A stretch of DNA of 64,000 nucleotides from Candidatus Trichorickettsia mobilis (GCF_963422225.1 NZ_OY728607.1:1351001-1415000); one strand, 5' to 3'. Numbered from the stretch's first letter, positions 27,743-38,732 are shown. The notes: generated by a model not told the origin, from the sequence alone. Program-made: numbers and translations.

Positions 27743-29957
27743 CTTGATGGTGTTAGCTAAAGATAAAAACTTCCACTTTACTAATATGGAGTTTACTAAT
27801 CCACAATTTTTGGAAATGATTCAATTAAGTTTGATATTTGTGATTCCAGCACTGCATCCATCAATTTTTCAACGAATATCAATGGCTAAAAATGTTCGTC
27901 AAATAAAGAATTCTTTCGTTTTATCTTCGGTTTCTGCAATGTTGATGGTGTTAGTAACTTGTTGGGTAGGGATTTTAATGTTAGTTGTAGATCCCAGCTT
28001 AAAGCCAGAGGGTTTATGGTTCCACATCATTGATCAATATACTAGTCCTGGTATCAGAGGGTTAATTATTATTGGAGTTACAGCGATGATTATGTCCACT
28101 GCTGACTCATATATTAATTCTTCTTCTATTCTTGCTTCTCACGATATTTATGCAGTTTTCTGCCAGAAAATAACCAAAAAAACTGAATTATTGTTTTCTA
28201 AAGGAATGTCTTTTTTTATAGGTATCCTTTCTATTATATTAGCAATGACTACTACTGATATGCTAAGCCTTATGCTTTTAGCTAATAATTTTTATATACC
28301 AGTAGTAACAGTGCCGCTGTTATTCACAATTTATGGTTTTCGTAGTAGTACAAAATCTGTGTTAATGGCTATGGGAGCGGGGAGCATTACTGTTATAATA
28401 TGGCGTATATTTTTCATGGATAGTACCGGGATAGATAGTATTGTTCCTGGAACTTTAGCCAATGTATTGTTTTTATTCGGTACTCACTATTTATTGGGTC
28501 AACCTGGTGGATGGATAGGGATAAAAGATCGTAAAGTATTAGATGAATTGAAAAAGGAGCGCAAAAGAACATACTACAACATTTATTATACTATTAAAAA
28601 CTTTAGTTTTATAACATTTTGTCACAAAAATAGTCCTAAACAGGAGGCAACTTATCCTGTTTGTGGGTTATTCTACATAATCTCTACTTTTTCTTCAATG
28701 TACTCAATGTCGCACGAGTTACAGCAGCAATATGCTGAAGTGTTAGAAGTTATTTATCATTCTGTTTTATTCGTTGCAAGTTGTTTTCTGACTTATCCAA
28801 TTTGGCCGGCTACTTTTAAGCAAGAAAAATTCATATCTGTATTTTGGATACTAGGTACCTTTTACATTTTAGTTTTTAGCAGTAGCTTATTGATGATGAT
28901 TAGTAATTTTGAACAGTTACAGCTAATGATTTTTATGGTTGACCTAATCATAATAGCAACTTTGTTAAGGTGGCATATAACTTTATTTATGATTATTAGT
29001 GGGGTATGCATAAGTTTTGAGGTGTATCAGTACGTATGTGCCCATATTTGCATTGCTAACGGCAGCACAATACATCCGGAGAGCTTACAGTCTAAAGTAA
29101 TATATTTTCTGCTGTTAACTAGTAGTGTTTTATTAATTTTTCTTAAACCAAAAGAAGAAAAATATTTATTAACTGAAGAACAAAATTTACATCTTACAAA
29201 GAATGTAATGGATATCAAAAGAGAGCTGTCAAAAGTGATGGAAATAAGGAATGAGTTCTTGCGTAACCTGCAACATGAAACTGTTACTCCTATCACAGGA
29301 ATTACTAGTATGGGACAGGTTTTGCATAAAAATTATGATAAATTTAATGAGCAACAAAGACGCATGGCAGTAGCAGAAATATCTAAAAGTTCTGAAAGGT
29401 TGAATAGTCTTATTACTAACTTAGTTGATTTATCCAAATTATCTAGTATGGGATACCAGTTAAATCCAGAACAAGTTAATATTAGTAAATTGATCTATGA
29501 AAGAATAGATAAATGTAAGAAGTTATATGTGGAGTATAAAAATGAAGATTTACAAGAATTCATTACTGATATTGAAGATAATGTAAATATAAATTGTGAT
29601 CAGTACTATATAACTCAAACAATCGATAATATAATAATTAATGCAATCCAGTATTGTAAGAGTGGTAGGATTACAATTCAATTAAAAAAAATGACAGATT
29701 TGGAAATAGAATTTGCTGTCTGTGACGAAGGTATAGGTATACCTAAAGAAGAATTATATGATATTTTCGGTACTTTTGTTGTAAGTTCTAGAACCAAAAC
29801 TCCTGCTGGAGGGCGTGGTATAGGTCTTGCAGTATGTAAAAAGGTAATTGAAACTCACGGGGGTAGAATATGGGCGGAGCAAAATATTGGTGGTAAAGGA
29901 ACTACTGTTAGATTTACTTTGTCTAGTGTCTCTCTTGAAACTGGTGTGATCAAATAA
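27743..29957 (+). pseudogene. Symporter-histidine kinase hybrid, 3' part
   Basis: Remainder of the gene begun at 25630: the second half of the symporter (HPSIFQRISMAKNVRQIKNSF, SADSYINSSSILASHDIY), five further hydrophobic segments, a coiled stretch and a complete kinase core. The H-box is RNLQHETVTPI, the N-box DNIIINAIQY, and the G-boxes CDEGIGIP and GGRGIGLAVCKK. There is no receiver domain and no response regulator gene nearby. Translation could restart at ATG 27747 and give a membrane-bound kinase lacking the first five or six symporter helices, so residual function cannot be excluded. Confidence 0.85.
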
Positions 29958-30092
29958 TTGAAATTGAACGTTAATACGTTATAGTGCGGCTAGTTCGGTG
30001 GTGACAGTTAAATTTTGTTCCTTTTGCCTGCACGAGCTCTAGCTCGCTCAAGAAAGGCGGTGTGAATCTTCTTCTTCTCACACTTAATAACG

Positions 30093-30527
30093 CTAACCAA
30101 TTTGTGATACTCTGACGCTATGTCGGCCGCCTTCAAATTTTGTGCTCAGGAACTTGTCAACCATTTCTAAAGCTAATTGCTCATCGGTGATTTTAGCGCC
30201 AAGCACAAGAATATTTGCATCATTATGTGATCTTGCTCTTTCTGACATAAATAAATTAACACATAATGCTGCTCGAATACCAGAACTTCTATTGGCAGTA
30301 ATAGACATGCCAATCCCAGTACCGCAAATCAAAATACCTAAGGAAGCAGTATCTTCTAGGATGCAAGTAACAACTTTTTTTGCATATATTGGGTAATCCA
30401 CGGTATCTGTATTATCCGTACCAAGATCGTTGACTGAAATATTTTGATTAATTAAATGATGAATTATTTTATCTTTTAGTGTATATCCAGAATGATCGCT
30501 TGCAATTACAATGTTATAAAGTTTCAT
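30093..30527 (-). CDS. rpiB: Ribose-5-phosphate isomerase B
   Basis: A 144-residue enzyme interconverting ribose 5-phosphate and ribulose 5-phosphate. The catalytic Cys is C68 in [14 protein letters not shown] and the acid/base His is H101 in [12 protein letters not shown]; the N-terminal [11 protein letters not shown] is standard. It is a monocistronic minus-strand gene between the kinase remnant and the NlpD-like gene. The 135 and 329 bp flanking it show no further gene. Confidence 0.95.
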   Translation of the reverse strand: MKLYNIVIASDHSGYTLKDKIIHHLINQNISVNDLGTDNTDTVDYPIYAKKVVTCILEDTASLGILICGTGIGMSITANRSSGIRAALCVNLFMSERARSHNDANILVLGAKITDEQLALEMVDKFLSTKFEGGRHSVRVSQIG

Positions 30528-30856
30528 AATAAAAGTTTTTGATAAAAATATGGTCAGATGAATTTGTGAGGCCTATACCGAATATTGTATTGATAAACAA
30601 CGTTATCATATTTGGTTTATTGAATAGACTCATTTTTCTTTATTTAAACGCAAATAGGTATTAAGTAAACTAAAACTCTTATATATATATTCTATTCTTT
30701 AGAGATACAGGTAATTTGTTGTAAAAATTAGTTGTATAGCTGCGATACTTTCAAAAGTTGCTAGAAAAACTAGTGGTGGCAGTCATAAGCATGTGAATCT
30801 TGAAATTTGCATTATATTTATTTATAAATAAAAATAACTTAAGGATAATAGTAATT

Positions 30857-31606
30857 ATGAATAATATCTTGCTGCCATTATTTTTAATTTTCATGATTTG
30901 TGGCTGTGTTACTCAGCAGCCAGCCCCTATTGAATACAAAAATAGTAATGGTTATAATAAGGATCATCAAACTATCAATACTGGTAATTGGAGTGGTGAT
31001 CAAGACAAAACTATTGGAGCGATTAAAACTGAAGATACAGTAATAAGCCAGCCACTGCCAATAAAACAGAAAGAATATGATAAAATATCAGGTGAGTTGC
31101 ATGACCCTTATCACGATGATGAAAATATAGTTATGCCACAAAATTTGTCGAATCATAAACTTGATGAAACAGAAAAACTTGCGCAAGAACAAAAACAGGA
31201 TCTTACTAATAACGAGTCTAATGATACTGGGTATGACTATTTAAGACCTGTAAAAGGTGAAATAATTACAAAATTTGGCGAGATTACTCATGGTAAGAAA
31301 AGTAACGGTATCGATATAGCAGCTGCGCAAGGAAGCGCTATAATATCTGTGGCTGCTGGAGAAATAGTATATGCAGGGTTTGATGAGAAATTTGGTAATC
31401 TGGTGATAGTAAAATTAAATGATAATAATTTATATGTTGCATATGCCCATATGAATGATTTGATGTTTAGTAAAGGAGAGGTGGTAAAACAAGGTGATCT
31501 GATTGGTCATGTGGGTAGTACTGGTCACACTGACATGCCTAAACTCCATTTTGCAATAAGAGAAGGCAAGACGGCGGTAAATCCATTAAAATATATCCCT
31601 GAATAA
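30857..31606 (+). CDS. NlpD-like lipoprotein with degenerate M23 domain
   Basis: A 249-residue lipoprotein: lipobox ICGC with the modified Cys at residue 17, then a disordered acidic linker and a C-terminal LytM/M23 domain. The zinc ligands are lost: the first motif reads SNGIDIA (Asn instead of His) and the second KLHFAI (Lys instead of the first His). This matches amidase activators such as E. coli NlpD/EnvC, which lack activity and switch on AmiA-C. I start at the ATG at 30857, with aagga upstream, because it places the lipobox correctly; the frame is open further upstream. Confidence 0.85.
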   Translation: MNNILLPLFLIFMICGCVTQQPAPIEYKNSNGYNKDHQTINTGNWSGDQDKTIGAIKTEDTVISQPLPIKQKEYDKISGELHDPYHDDENIVMPQNLSNHKLDETEKLAQEQKQDLTNNESNDTGYDYLRPVKGEIITKFGEITHGKKSNGIDIAAAQGSAIISVAAGEIVYAGFDEKFGNLVIVKLNDNNLYVAYAHMNDLMFSKGEVVKQGDLIGHVGSTGHTDMPKLHFAIREGKTAVNPLKYIPE

Positions 31607-31710
31607 AATCACAAGCTAATGCTTGATTTTTTATTAAAATTATTCTATTATGGCTGTGTATGTTAGAATATTTATGGTTAATCAATAAAATTAATCGTTT
31701 AAAGTCAAGC

Positions 31711-31738
31711 AAAAGGTGGGGTTAGCCCACCTTTTTTG
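31711..31738 (+). terminator. Rho-independent terminator
   Basis: A GC-rich stem (aaggtggg with cccacctt) and a 5-nt loop, followed by a run of T. It lies about 105 bp after the NlpD-like gene and before an RPE-like repeat. Confidence 0.85.
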
Positions 31739-31744
31739 TTTGTG

Positions 31745-31875
31745 TGGTATACTCGGTGAAAATTGAGAATTGCGTTGTCGTTACTGAAAATCTGCGGTGC
31801 TCACGTATTAAGTATACGTTGCGCTCCTCGATTCCAGAACTCCTAGCACTTCTTCAATTTTGACCTTCGTCTACT
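31745..31875 (+). repeat. RPE-like repeat, intergenic copy
   Basis: Third copy of the roughly 131-bp element (tggtatactcggtgaaaatt ... ttgaccttcgtctac), between the terminator and rimP. With the terminator it accounts for most of the 31607-31923 gap. Confidence 0.87.
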
Positions 31876-31923
31876 CAATTCTTCACTTGGAAGTTTTTGT
31901 TTATATGTCTAAAAATTTTTTCA

Positions 31924-32409
31924 ATGATGCAAAATCTAGAACAAAAATTATTTAATATCATTGAAGGTACAATAAACCAACTTGGTTTTGAATTGGTAAA
32001 AATCACTTTGCAAAATCAGCCTAAAATGTTTGAAATTTTGATTGATAAGTATGATAATCAAAAGGTGAGTATTGGTGATTGTCGATTGGTGAGTAAAAAT
32101 ATATCCATTTTACTTGATGTCCAGGATGTCATTAAAGATAAGTATTATTTAGTGGTCTCCTCTGCTGGTATTGAAAGACCATTAATTACGTTTAAAGATT
32201 ATCATAAATTTTTAGGCTCTGAGATTAAAATGAGGCTAAAATCAATGATTAGTGGATGTAGCCATTATAAGGGCAAAATAATTAAAGCAGAAAATAATAT
32301 AGTATATTTAAAGAGTGATGATAAAGAAGTAGAAGTACCATTTGACTTAATTAAGAGTGCTAATTTAGTGCTTACCGACGATATGTTTAGGAAATTATTA
32401 AATAAGTAA
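31924..32409 (+). CDS. rimP: Ribosome maturation factor RimP
   Basis: 30S assembly factor of about 161 residues. The N-terminal domain contains GFELVKITL and the ISILLDVQDVIKDKYYLVVSSAG stretch with the family motif SSAGIERPL; the C-terminal SH3-like domain ends VPFDLIKSANLVL. The ATG at 31924 (or 31927) fits better than a TTG at 31897. It begins the rimP-nusA-infB-rbfA series, the usual bacterial order, here loosened by repeat elements between the genes. Confidence 0.93.
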   Translation: MMQNLEQKLFNIIEGTINQLGFELVKITLQNQPKMFEILIDKYDNQKVSIGDCRLVSKNISILLDVQDVIKDKYYLVVSSAGIERPLITFKDYHKFLGSEIKMRLKSMISGCSHYKGKIIKAENNIVYLKSDDKEVEVPFDLIKSANLVLTDDMFRKLLNK

Positions 32410-32420
32410 AGTGTTTTGTC

Positions 32421-32479
32421 AGACCTTTTTGATAACTTTAGCATTTGTTCCACAGGTAGCGAGTTTGTGAGAGAGGTCT
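32421..32479. repeat. Short IS5-end-derived repeat
   Basis: Ends agacctttttgataac and gtttgtgagagaggtct are inverted repeats resembling the termini of the 906-bp IS5-type element (gacctctttcgaaact). It encodes no transposase, so it is probably a MITE or remnant. Confidence 0.5.
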
Positions 32480-32490
32480 AGTGAATTACT

Positions 32491-32698
32491 GAGAGTGCTC
32501 GCGGAAACCTACGCGTCAAGTTAAGGAAAAAGAGACGATATAACTCGTCATTGCGAGCCGAAGGCGAAGCAATCCAGAAAGTGAAACAACTATTTAACTG
32601 GATTGCCACAACCACTATCGTGGTCTCGCAATGACCAATGACGGCTCGTGTCGTCTCTTTTTCCTTAACTTGACGCGTAGGTTTCCGCGAACACTCTC
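32491..32698. repeat. MITE-like element before nusA
   Basis: About 208 bp with long inverted ends (gagagtgctcgcggaaacct and complement, then caagttaaggaaaaagagac). It encloses a cattgcgag ... gcaatccag repeat. Same family as 15923-16138. With the preceding repeat it fills the rimP-nusA gap. Confidence 0.85.
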
Positions 32699-32769
32699 TA
32701 AATACTCGATAATTTGCAGATTTAACCGAGTATTATATACTTAGGTTGTTATTTAGAGGATTAAGGTAT

Positions 32770-34266
32770 ATGATTAATGTTGGTAACGTAAACGTAGAAA
32801 TTTTACAAATAGTAGAAGCAGTCTCGCGAGAAAAAGGTATTTCCAAAGACCATTTAATTACAGCGATGGAACAAGCAGTGCAAGTTGCTGGTCGTAGAAA
32901 GTATGGTAATGAACATAATATACGAGCAGAAATTAGTAGAAAGAATGGTGAAATTAAATTGTTTAGAGTGTTAGAGGTAGTGGAATTACCTGAGAATTAT
33001 TTTACGCAAATTTCATTAGCAGATGCGTGTGAACAAAAACCAGATGCCAAGTTAGGTGATGAAATTTATGAAAGTTTACCACCTATTGATTTAGGTAGAG
33101 TAGCAGCGCAAACAGCTAAGCAAGTTATTATTCAACGTGTTAATGAAGCAGAACGAGAAAAGCAATATCAGGATTTTAAAGATAGAAAAGGTGAGGTTTT
33201 AAATGGGACAGTTAAGAGAATAGAGTTTGGTAATATTATAGTTGATCTTGGTGGTCGAGCTGAGGCAATTATCAAAAAAGATCAATTAATTAAAACCGAA
33301 AATCTTAAAGTTAATGATCGAATTAAAGCGTATGTACAAGATGTTAAATTTGAGCCAAAAGGACCGCAAATTTTTCTTTCTAGAGTAGATGATAACATGT
33401 TAGCCAGATTATTTGAGCTAGAGGTGCCTGAAATTTATGATGGCGTCATTGAAATTAAGAATATTGCGCGTGATCCTGGCTCAAAAGCAAAAATTGCCGT
33501 CTTTGCTGCGGATTCTAGTGTAGATCCTATTGGTTCTTGCGTTGGTATACGTGGTGGTAGGGTAAGAGCAATTACCAATGAATTAGGTGGGGAAAAGATA
33601 GACATAATACTTTGGAGTAAAAATATTGCTCAATTTGTTATGAATGCTATGGCTCCTGTAGAAATTTCAAAAATTGTTATTGACGAAGATCGTGGTCGAG
33701 TCGAAATTGTGGTGCCAACCGAGCAGTTAAGTGTAGCCATTGGCAGACGAGGACAAAATGTACGTCTAGCGTCCAGGCTTACAGGGTGGCATATTGATGT
33801 AATGACTGAGGAACAAGAGTCAAAACGTCGTACTGATGAATTTAATTCAACTACAGAATTATATATGGCAGCTCTGGATGTTGAAGAAGTGATAGCTCAA
33901 CTTTTATCGGTTGAAGGTTTTGTTAGTATTGAACAAATAGCGTCTGCAGATATTAATGATTTAACTGCTATTGATGGGTTTGAAGAAGAATTGGCCTCTG
34001 AACTTAAAAAGCGTGCAGCAGATTATATTGATACAAAAAACAATGAAATCATTAATAAATTAGAACAGCTAGGAGTTGTACAAGAATTAATAGATATGTT
34101 GGCTCTCTCTCCAGAACACATATTAACACTTGCTGAGTATGGTATCAAAACTATTGAAGATTTAGCTGAAATGACAGTAGATGAATTTAAAGCACTAGTA
34201 CCAAATACAAATTTATCGCATCAAGATATTGGAGTGTTAATTAAGGCTGCTAGAGAACAAAGCTAA
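32770..34266 (+). CDS. nusA: Transcription termination/antitermination factor NusA
   Basis: RNA polymerase-binding elongation factor of 498 residues from the ATG at 32770 (gagga 9 nt upstream). In order: an N-terminal RNAP-binding domain, an S1 domain (NGTVKRIEFGNIIVDLGGRA), two KH domains (SCVGIRGGRVRAITNELGG; VAIGRRGQNVRLASRLTGW), and two C-terminal helix-hairpin-helix acidic repeats (IDGFEEELASELKKRA and a second). Length and order are normal. Confidence 0.97.
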   Translation: MINVGNVNVEILQIVEAVSREKGISKDHLITAMEQAVQVAGRRKYGNEHNIRAEISRKNGEIKLFRVLEVVELPENYFTQISLADACEQKPDAKLGDEIYESLPPIDLGRVAAQTAKQVIIQRVNEAEREKQYQDFKDRKGEVLNGTVKRIEFGNIIVDLGGRAEAIIKKDQLIKTENLKVNDRIKAYVQDVKFEPKGPQIFLSRVDDNMLARLFELEVPEIYDGVIEIKNIARDPGSKAKIAVFAADSSVDPIGSCVGIRGGRVRAITNELGGEKIDIILWSKNIAQFVMNAMAPVEISKIVIDEDRGRVEIVVPTEQLSVAIGRRGQNVRLASRLTGWHIDVMTEEQESKRRTDEFNSTTELYMAALDVEEVIAQLLSVEGFVSIEQIASADINDLTAIDGFEEELASELKKRAADYIDTKNNEIINKLEQLGVVQELIDMLALSPEHILTLAEYGIKTIEDLAEMTVDEFKALVPNTNLSHQDIGVLIKAAREQS

Positions 34267-34270
34267 AGAA

Positions 34271-34416
34271 TAGACCTCTGTTACAAACTCTATTTCTGCG
34301 GATGATTTGAACTTTGATCCGGTACTCGAATCCAAAATAAACCTTAAAGTACGCTACGGGTCGAGGTTCCATATCCCATCAAATCCTTTCTCATGCTTTA
34401 GTTTGTGAGAGGTCTA
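34271..34416. repeat. MITE with IS5-like ends between nusA and infB
   Basis: About 142 bp between gacctctgttacaaac and gtttgtgagaggtc, flanked by TA on both sides, as is the 906-bp IS5-type element at 58736. The interior has no coding capacity. It has separated nusA from infB, normally adjacent. Confidence 0.7.
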
Positions 34417-34479
34417 TTATAATAGGCGACAGTTATTTGAATGCTGCTCCTAGACCAATATTATAGGTATTAAAGATTT

Positions 34480-36927
34480 ATGACTGACATTCAAGATAAT
34501 AAACCAAAGAAACTAACGCTTGATAGAACTAAATTATCATTTGGCAAATCTATTGATCATGCAAATGTTAAGCGTAGTGTAATTGGCTCTAAGTCGAATA
34601 CAATTGTAGAAGTTAAAAAAAGTAAAGTTATTGGAAATGCAACAAATTCGTCCATTACTACAACAGATTCTGATCATGAAGAATTTAATAAGCGTTTAAG
34701 TTTATTAAAAAGGGCTGCGGATGATAAGGTAAAAGATTCGGAATCTAAAATTAGTACTTTGAGTAAGCTTGTTGCAATGAATCAACTTAAAGCTGAACAA
34801 GTAATAACTAATGAACAGTCAGATAGTGCATCAAAGCAGTCAGTAATTGCCACTCCAATAGGTGCTGAAGATGGTGGTGATAAAAACCTTCAAATAATAG
34901 CAGCTGAGCGTAGTGGTGTGATAGGACGGCCTAACGAGGCATTTGAAGAAGAAAATAGCGCTAAAAAGAAGCTTGGTGATGCTAAAGCAGTGCCTCAAAA
35001 AGCTAAGGTTGAAGAACCAAAGAAACTAAAAAAATCTGATATCCTTCATATGCTTGAAGGTGGGGAGGGAGCAGGAGCAGATAAGGGGCGCAGTCTAGCT
35101 TCAATTCGTCGAGCAAAAGAAAAAGCAAAGCGTAAGCAGGAATTACTGCAAAAACACGACAAAATTTATAGAGAAGTAATTATTCCTGAGGTGATTACTG
35201 TAGGTGAGTTAGCCGGACGTATGGCAGAACGTGTTGCCGATGTAATTCGTGAACTGATGAAACTCGGTGTCATAGCCACTGCGCTGCAGTCAATTGATGC
35301 AGATACTGCAGAATTGATTGTTACAGCTTTTGGTCACAGCGCAAAAAGAGTACAGGAATCTGATGTTGAAAATATCTTAATTCAAGAGATAGATACCTCT
35401 GAGAATCTTCAACCAAGAGCGCCAATAGTTACAGTCATGGGTCATGTTGATCATGGCAAAACCTCATTATTAGATGCATTAAAATCAACCGATATTGTAA
35501 GTTATGAGGCTGGGGGTATTACTCAGCATATAGGAGCTTATCGGGTTACTTTAGCTAATGGTAAAGCTATTACTTTTATTGATACTCCAGGCCATGAGGC
35601 TTTTACCGAAATGAGAATCAGAGGCGCTCAAGTAACTGATATAGTAATTCTGGTAGTTGCTGCTGATGATGGTATTAAAGCTCAGACTATTGAAGCGATC
35701 AATCATGCTAAGGCTGCTGGTGTTCCAATAGTTGTAGCAATTAATAAGATTGATAAGCCAGATATTAATCTGGATAGAGTAAAAAATGAGTTATTAATGC
35801 ATGAACTAGTAGCTGAAGATCTTGGTGGAGATACTATGATCATCCCAGTATCAGCTCTTAAAAAAATCAACCTCGACAAATTAGAAGAAGCGGTGTTGTT
35901 GCTAGCTGAGATGCAGGATCTTAAAGCAAATCCAACAGCGCCGGCTTCTGGTATAGTCATTGAATCAAGAATAGATAAAGGCAAAGGCGTAATTGCGACA
36001 ATATTAATCCAGCGTGGAACACTCAAAAATGGCGATTTGATGGTGGCTGGTGGTACTTATGGTAGAATAAAGCGTATTAATAATGATAAAGGCATTGATA
36101 TACTTAGCGCTGGCCCTACTGAGCCGGTAGAAATTTATGGATTGAATGAAGCGCCACGTGCTGGAGACCGGTTCGATGTGATTTTGAATGAAAAACATGC
36201 TCGTGATATTACCGAGTATCGTATGCGTCTGATAAAGGAGAAGAAGGTAGCAGTTACGAAGGGCAGTAGCCTGGAAGATTTATTTATGAAAGCTTCTGGT
36301 ACTGGAGGTATCAAGGAATTAGCGATAATAATAAAGGGGGACGTGCAAGGGTCAGTTGAAGCTATTGCTACTAGCTTATTAAAATTACCTAATGATGAGG
36401 TGCGTGTAAAAATTCTACATCAGGCTGTTGGCGGCATCACGGAATCGGATGTAACCTTGGCTAGAGCTTCAAATGCAATAATTTTAGGGTTTAATGTCAG
36501 GTCTAATGCTAATGCAGCGAGCATGGCAGAAAAAGATAAAGCGGATATACGTTATTATTCTATTATCTATAACTTAATTGATGACATGAAAGCAATAATG
36601 AATGGTATGTTATCGCCAATTATGCGTGAACAATTTATAGGTTCAGTGGTAATCAGACAAATATTTAATATTACTAAAATTGGTAAGGTGGCTGGTAGTT
36701 ATGTTACCAAGGGGATGATTAAAAGAGGCGCTGGTGTACGATTGCTACGTGATGATATTGTTATACATGAAGGTAAACTCAAAACGCTTAAACGTTTTAA
36801 AGACGATGTCAAAGAAGTTAAGGAAGGTTTCGAGTGTGGTATCGCATTCGAGAATTATGATGATATAAAAGTTACTGACACTGTGGAAGTGTTTGAAGTT
36901 ATTGAAGAGAAGAAACAATTATTTTAG
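34480..36927 (+). CDS. infB: Translation initiation factor IF-2
   Basis: An 815-residue GTPase that positions fMet-tRNA on the 30S subunit. A charged N-terminal region of about 240 residues is followed by the IF2 N domain ([20 protein letters not shown]). The G domain follows: G1 GHVDHGKTS (about 320-328), G3 DTPGHEAF and G4 NKID. C-terminal barrels carry the [15 protein letters not shown] segment. It is followed after 125 bp by rbfA. Confidence 0.98.
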   Translation: MTDIQDNKPKKLTLDRTKLSFGKSIDHANVKRSVIGSKSNTIVEVKKSKVIGNATNSSITTTDSDHEEFNKRLSLLKRAADDKVKDSESKISTLSKLVAMNQLKAEQVITNEQSDSASKQSVIATPIGAEDGGDKNLQIIAAERSGVIGRPNEAFEEENSAKKKLGDAKAVPQKAKVEEPKKLKKSDILHMLEGGEGAGADKGRSLASIRRAKEKAKRKQELLQKHDKIYREVIIPEVITVGELAGRMAERVADVIRELMKLGVIATALQSIDADTAELIVTAFGHSAKRVQESDVENILIQEIDTSENLQPRAPIVTVMGHVDHGKTSLLDALKSTDIVSYEAGGITQHIGAYRVTLANGKAITFIDTPGHEAFTEMRIRGAQVTDIVILVVAADDGIKAQTIEAINHAKAAGVPIVVAINKIDKPDINLDRVKNELLMHELVAEDLGGDTMIIPVSALKKINLDKLEEAVLLLAEMQDLKANPTAPASGIVIESRIDKGKGVIATILIQRGTLKNGDLMVAGGTYGRIKRINNDKGIDILSAGPTEPVEIYGLNEAPRAGDRFDVILNEKHARDITEYRMRLIKEKKVAVTKGSSLEDLFMKASGTGGIKELAIIIKGDVQGSVEAIATSLLKLPNDEVRVKILHQAVGGITESDVTLARASNAIILGFNVRSNANAASMAEKDKADIRYYSIIYNLIDDMKAIMNGMLSPIMREQFIGSVVIRQIFNITKIGKVAGSYVTKGMIKRGAGVRLLRDDIVIHEGKLKTLKRFKDDVKEVKEGFECGIAFENYDDIKVTDTVEVFEVIEEKKQLF

Positions 36928-37052
36928 TCAAACATACTTGTTAATTGACGCTGGTTGGAATTGTCCTGCTTTATTACTAGATAATGGAATTTCAGCTCAG
37001 ACGTGCAAAATTCGTGAACTTCCGTTAATCTTTTAATAATTTGGAGTCATAC

Positions 37053-37406
37053 ATGGATAAAGCAGAATCATTTAGACAACAAAGAGTTGCAAACCTAATT
37101 AATACAGCGATAATCGAGTGTTTGGAGCGTGGTAAAAAGCTGGATATCAGATTAATAGATTCTCCTCTAACTATTACTAAAGTAGTAGTTACTGGCGATC
37201 TTAAGCTTGCAAAATGTTATTTTATGCCATTTAATACCAAACTTAGTGAAGTCGAACTTTTAGAGGCATTAAATAATTCTAAATATGCAATTAGAGATTT
37301 TGTAACTCATAAAATAGACCTTAAATATTCTCCAGATATTCGGTTTTTTTATGACCATGGTTTTGATAATGAACGTATAGTGAATCAGTTATTAGATAAG
37401 TTATAG
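37053..37406 (+). CDS. rbfA: Ribosome-binding factor A
   Basis: A 117-residue KH-fold protein for cold-sensitive 30S maturation. [20 protein letters not shown] at the N-terminus and [11 protein letters not shown] then [19 protein letters not shown] are characteristic. The ATG at 37053 is preceded by ggag at 6 nt; a TTG at 37041 is in frame but unnecessary. Confidence 0.94.
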   Translation: MDKAESFRQQRVANLINTAIIECLERGKKLDIRLIDSPLTITKVVVTGDLKLAKCYFMPFNTKLSEVELLEALNNSKYAIRDFVTHKIDLKYSPDIRFFYDHGFDNERIVNQLLDKL

Positions 37407-37695
37407 AATATTAAGTAGTAAAAGAAATAACACAAAATTCTTGTGCCTCAGCTAGGAGGCTTGCCCTGATTCTGTCTCACAGTAAGACCAGCAAAATTTA
37501 ATGTCTCCAACTTAAGTGTGAAGCTATACAAGAAGGTTATAAAATTAAAGTTTATAATTATATGTGAAATATTTAGACCTCTCTCATAAATTTAGCAATA
37601 AGAGTGATAGATTTGAAGAAGACACGGAACATTCACCAGAGCAGTGCGTTTTTAGTTTGTTTCAGATTCGAATACCAAATTTGTGTTCAAATAAT

Positions 37696-37820
37696 CAACG
37701 CGAGTTGCCAATTAAAATTGCCAGAAACTCCCGTTTCCACATCGCTGCGCTCCCTCACAATGACGGCTAGAACTGACCTCTGTAGTGTTTAATAAAATTT
37801 TAATTGGTAACTCGCGTTAA
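37696..37820. repeat. MITE-like element (gcgagttgccaatta ends), short copy
   Basis: A 125-bp copy of the element at 4293-4647, with well-conserved inverted ends (aacgcgagttgccaattaaa). It lies in the 37407-37852 gap after rbfA. The rest of that gap holds a lone IS5-like end (agacctctctcataaat near 37570) and no believable gene; the short ORFs there run through repeat sequence. Confidence 0.8.
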
Positions 37821-37852
37821 TCAGCAAGAATGTAGAATTTTGAAATAGATCA

Positions 37853-38251
37853 CTATACTTCGTAATGCTCAGTATCAATAGGATTATGCCCTAAGACTGC
37901 GCATTGTTGATTATACTCAGCTACGACATTACAATTTGCCAGATGATAACTCGTTCCAGGTTCCATTGCCTTAGGCTCATAAACCGTAGGCTCACAAATT
38001 TCGAACATTACAAGTAAACTTTGCACATTTTGCGTATTAAGATCTATTATACCTGGTACTAAAGTGTTATTTTTTTTAATTAATCTAATTTCTTTAAATT
38101 CTTCTAGCGGAATACTATTACCTACTTTCAACAATATATGTTGATGAGTCTCCTCTTCTAGTGCGTTGTTTCTTTGTAGCAAGCAAATCAGATGCTTGCT
38201 ACTTTCTTCCGTTATGTCTAATTCTGAATATTGTTTGATCAGTTGTTTCAT
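37853..38251 (-). CDS. Hypothetical protein
   Basis: A 132-residue soluble, acidic protein. I do not recognise the family. A good ribosome site (aagga) precedes the ATG. The N-terminal half looks helical (QYSELDITEESSKHLICLLQRNN); the C-terminal half holds three Cys and several His residues (LANCNVVAEYNQQCAVLGHN). It is the last chromosomal gene before the tRNA-Asp island. Confidence 0.55.
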   Translation of the reverse strand: MKQLIKQYSELDITEESSKHLICLLQRNNALEEETHQHILLKVGNSIPLEEFKEIRLIKKNNTLVPGIIDLNTQNVQSLLVMFEICEPTVYEPKAMEPGTSYHLANCNVVAEYNQQCAVLGHNPIDTEHYEV

Positions 38252-38570
38252 AAGAATCCTTTTTTAAACTAAATAATTAGTATGTAAAATTTAAACATTA
38301 GCATTATTAATTATATTAATTATTTCTGTCAAGGACTTTAATTATGTGGCAATGCTACGGACATTTTAGCAACTAGTTACATATTATGAATTGCAATCAG
38401 TGGCTGACATATCTAAGTAAATCACTTTAAGTTTGCTAAGAGGTCTATAGAGCTACTGAGCTACAGAACGAACATGTAAGATCTACAAAATTTGATACTT
38501 AAGACCCGAGTAAATAGATGTTATATAACCACTTGAAAAGCTAAGACAATAATTTAGGTGGGATGTGACG
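38252..38570. other. Gene-free chromosomal stretch left of the island
   Basis: About 319 AT-rich bp between the hypothetical gene's start and the left attachment repeat. It should contain that gene's promoter. Near 38430 there is a lone IS5-type end (agaggtctata). Nothing else is recognised. Confidence 0.4.
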
Positions 38571-38619
38571 TGGCGGGAGTGACGGGACTCGAACCCGCGA
38601 CCTTCTGCGTGACAGGCAG
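38571..38619 (-). repeat. attL: 49-bp fragment of tRNA-Asp
   Basis: Identical over 49 bp to 62225-62273, the 3' portion of the intact tRNA-Asp gene, from the anticodon arm through the encoded CCA. The 5' part of the tRNA is missing here. This is the signature of integration by a tyrosine recombinase into a tRNA 3' end. The integrase gene begins 147 bp away. Confidence 0.95.
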
Positions 38620-38732
38620 GTGGTTTAATATGTATTTATTTATACCGAGTTATATAATCATTGACAGCTACTGTCTTCTGAGGTGTTAGTAAGTTTACTT
38701 ACTTTGATAAATTTATACCAAATTACACCTCC

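Noticed and set aside
37564-37792. Two overlapping 62-68 codon ORFs after rbfA
   Set aside because: They traverse a MITE and a lone IS end; composition is not protein-like.
38571-38619. Second functional tRNA-Asp gene
   Set aside because: Only the 3' 49 nt are present; the acceptor 5' strand and D arm are missing.
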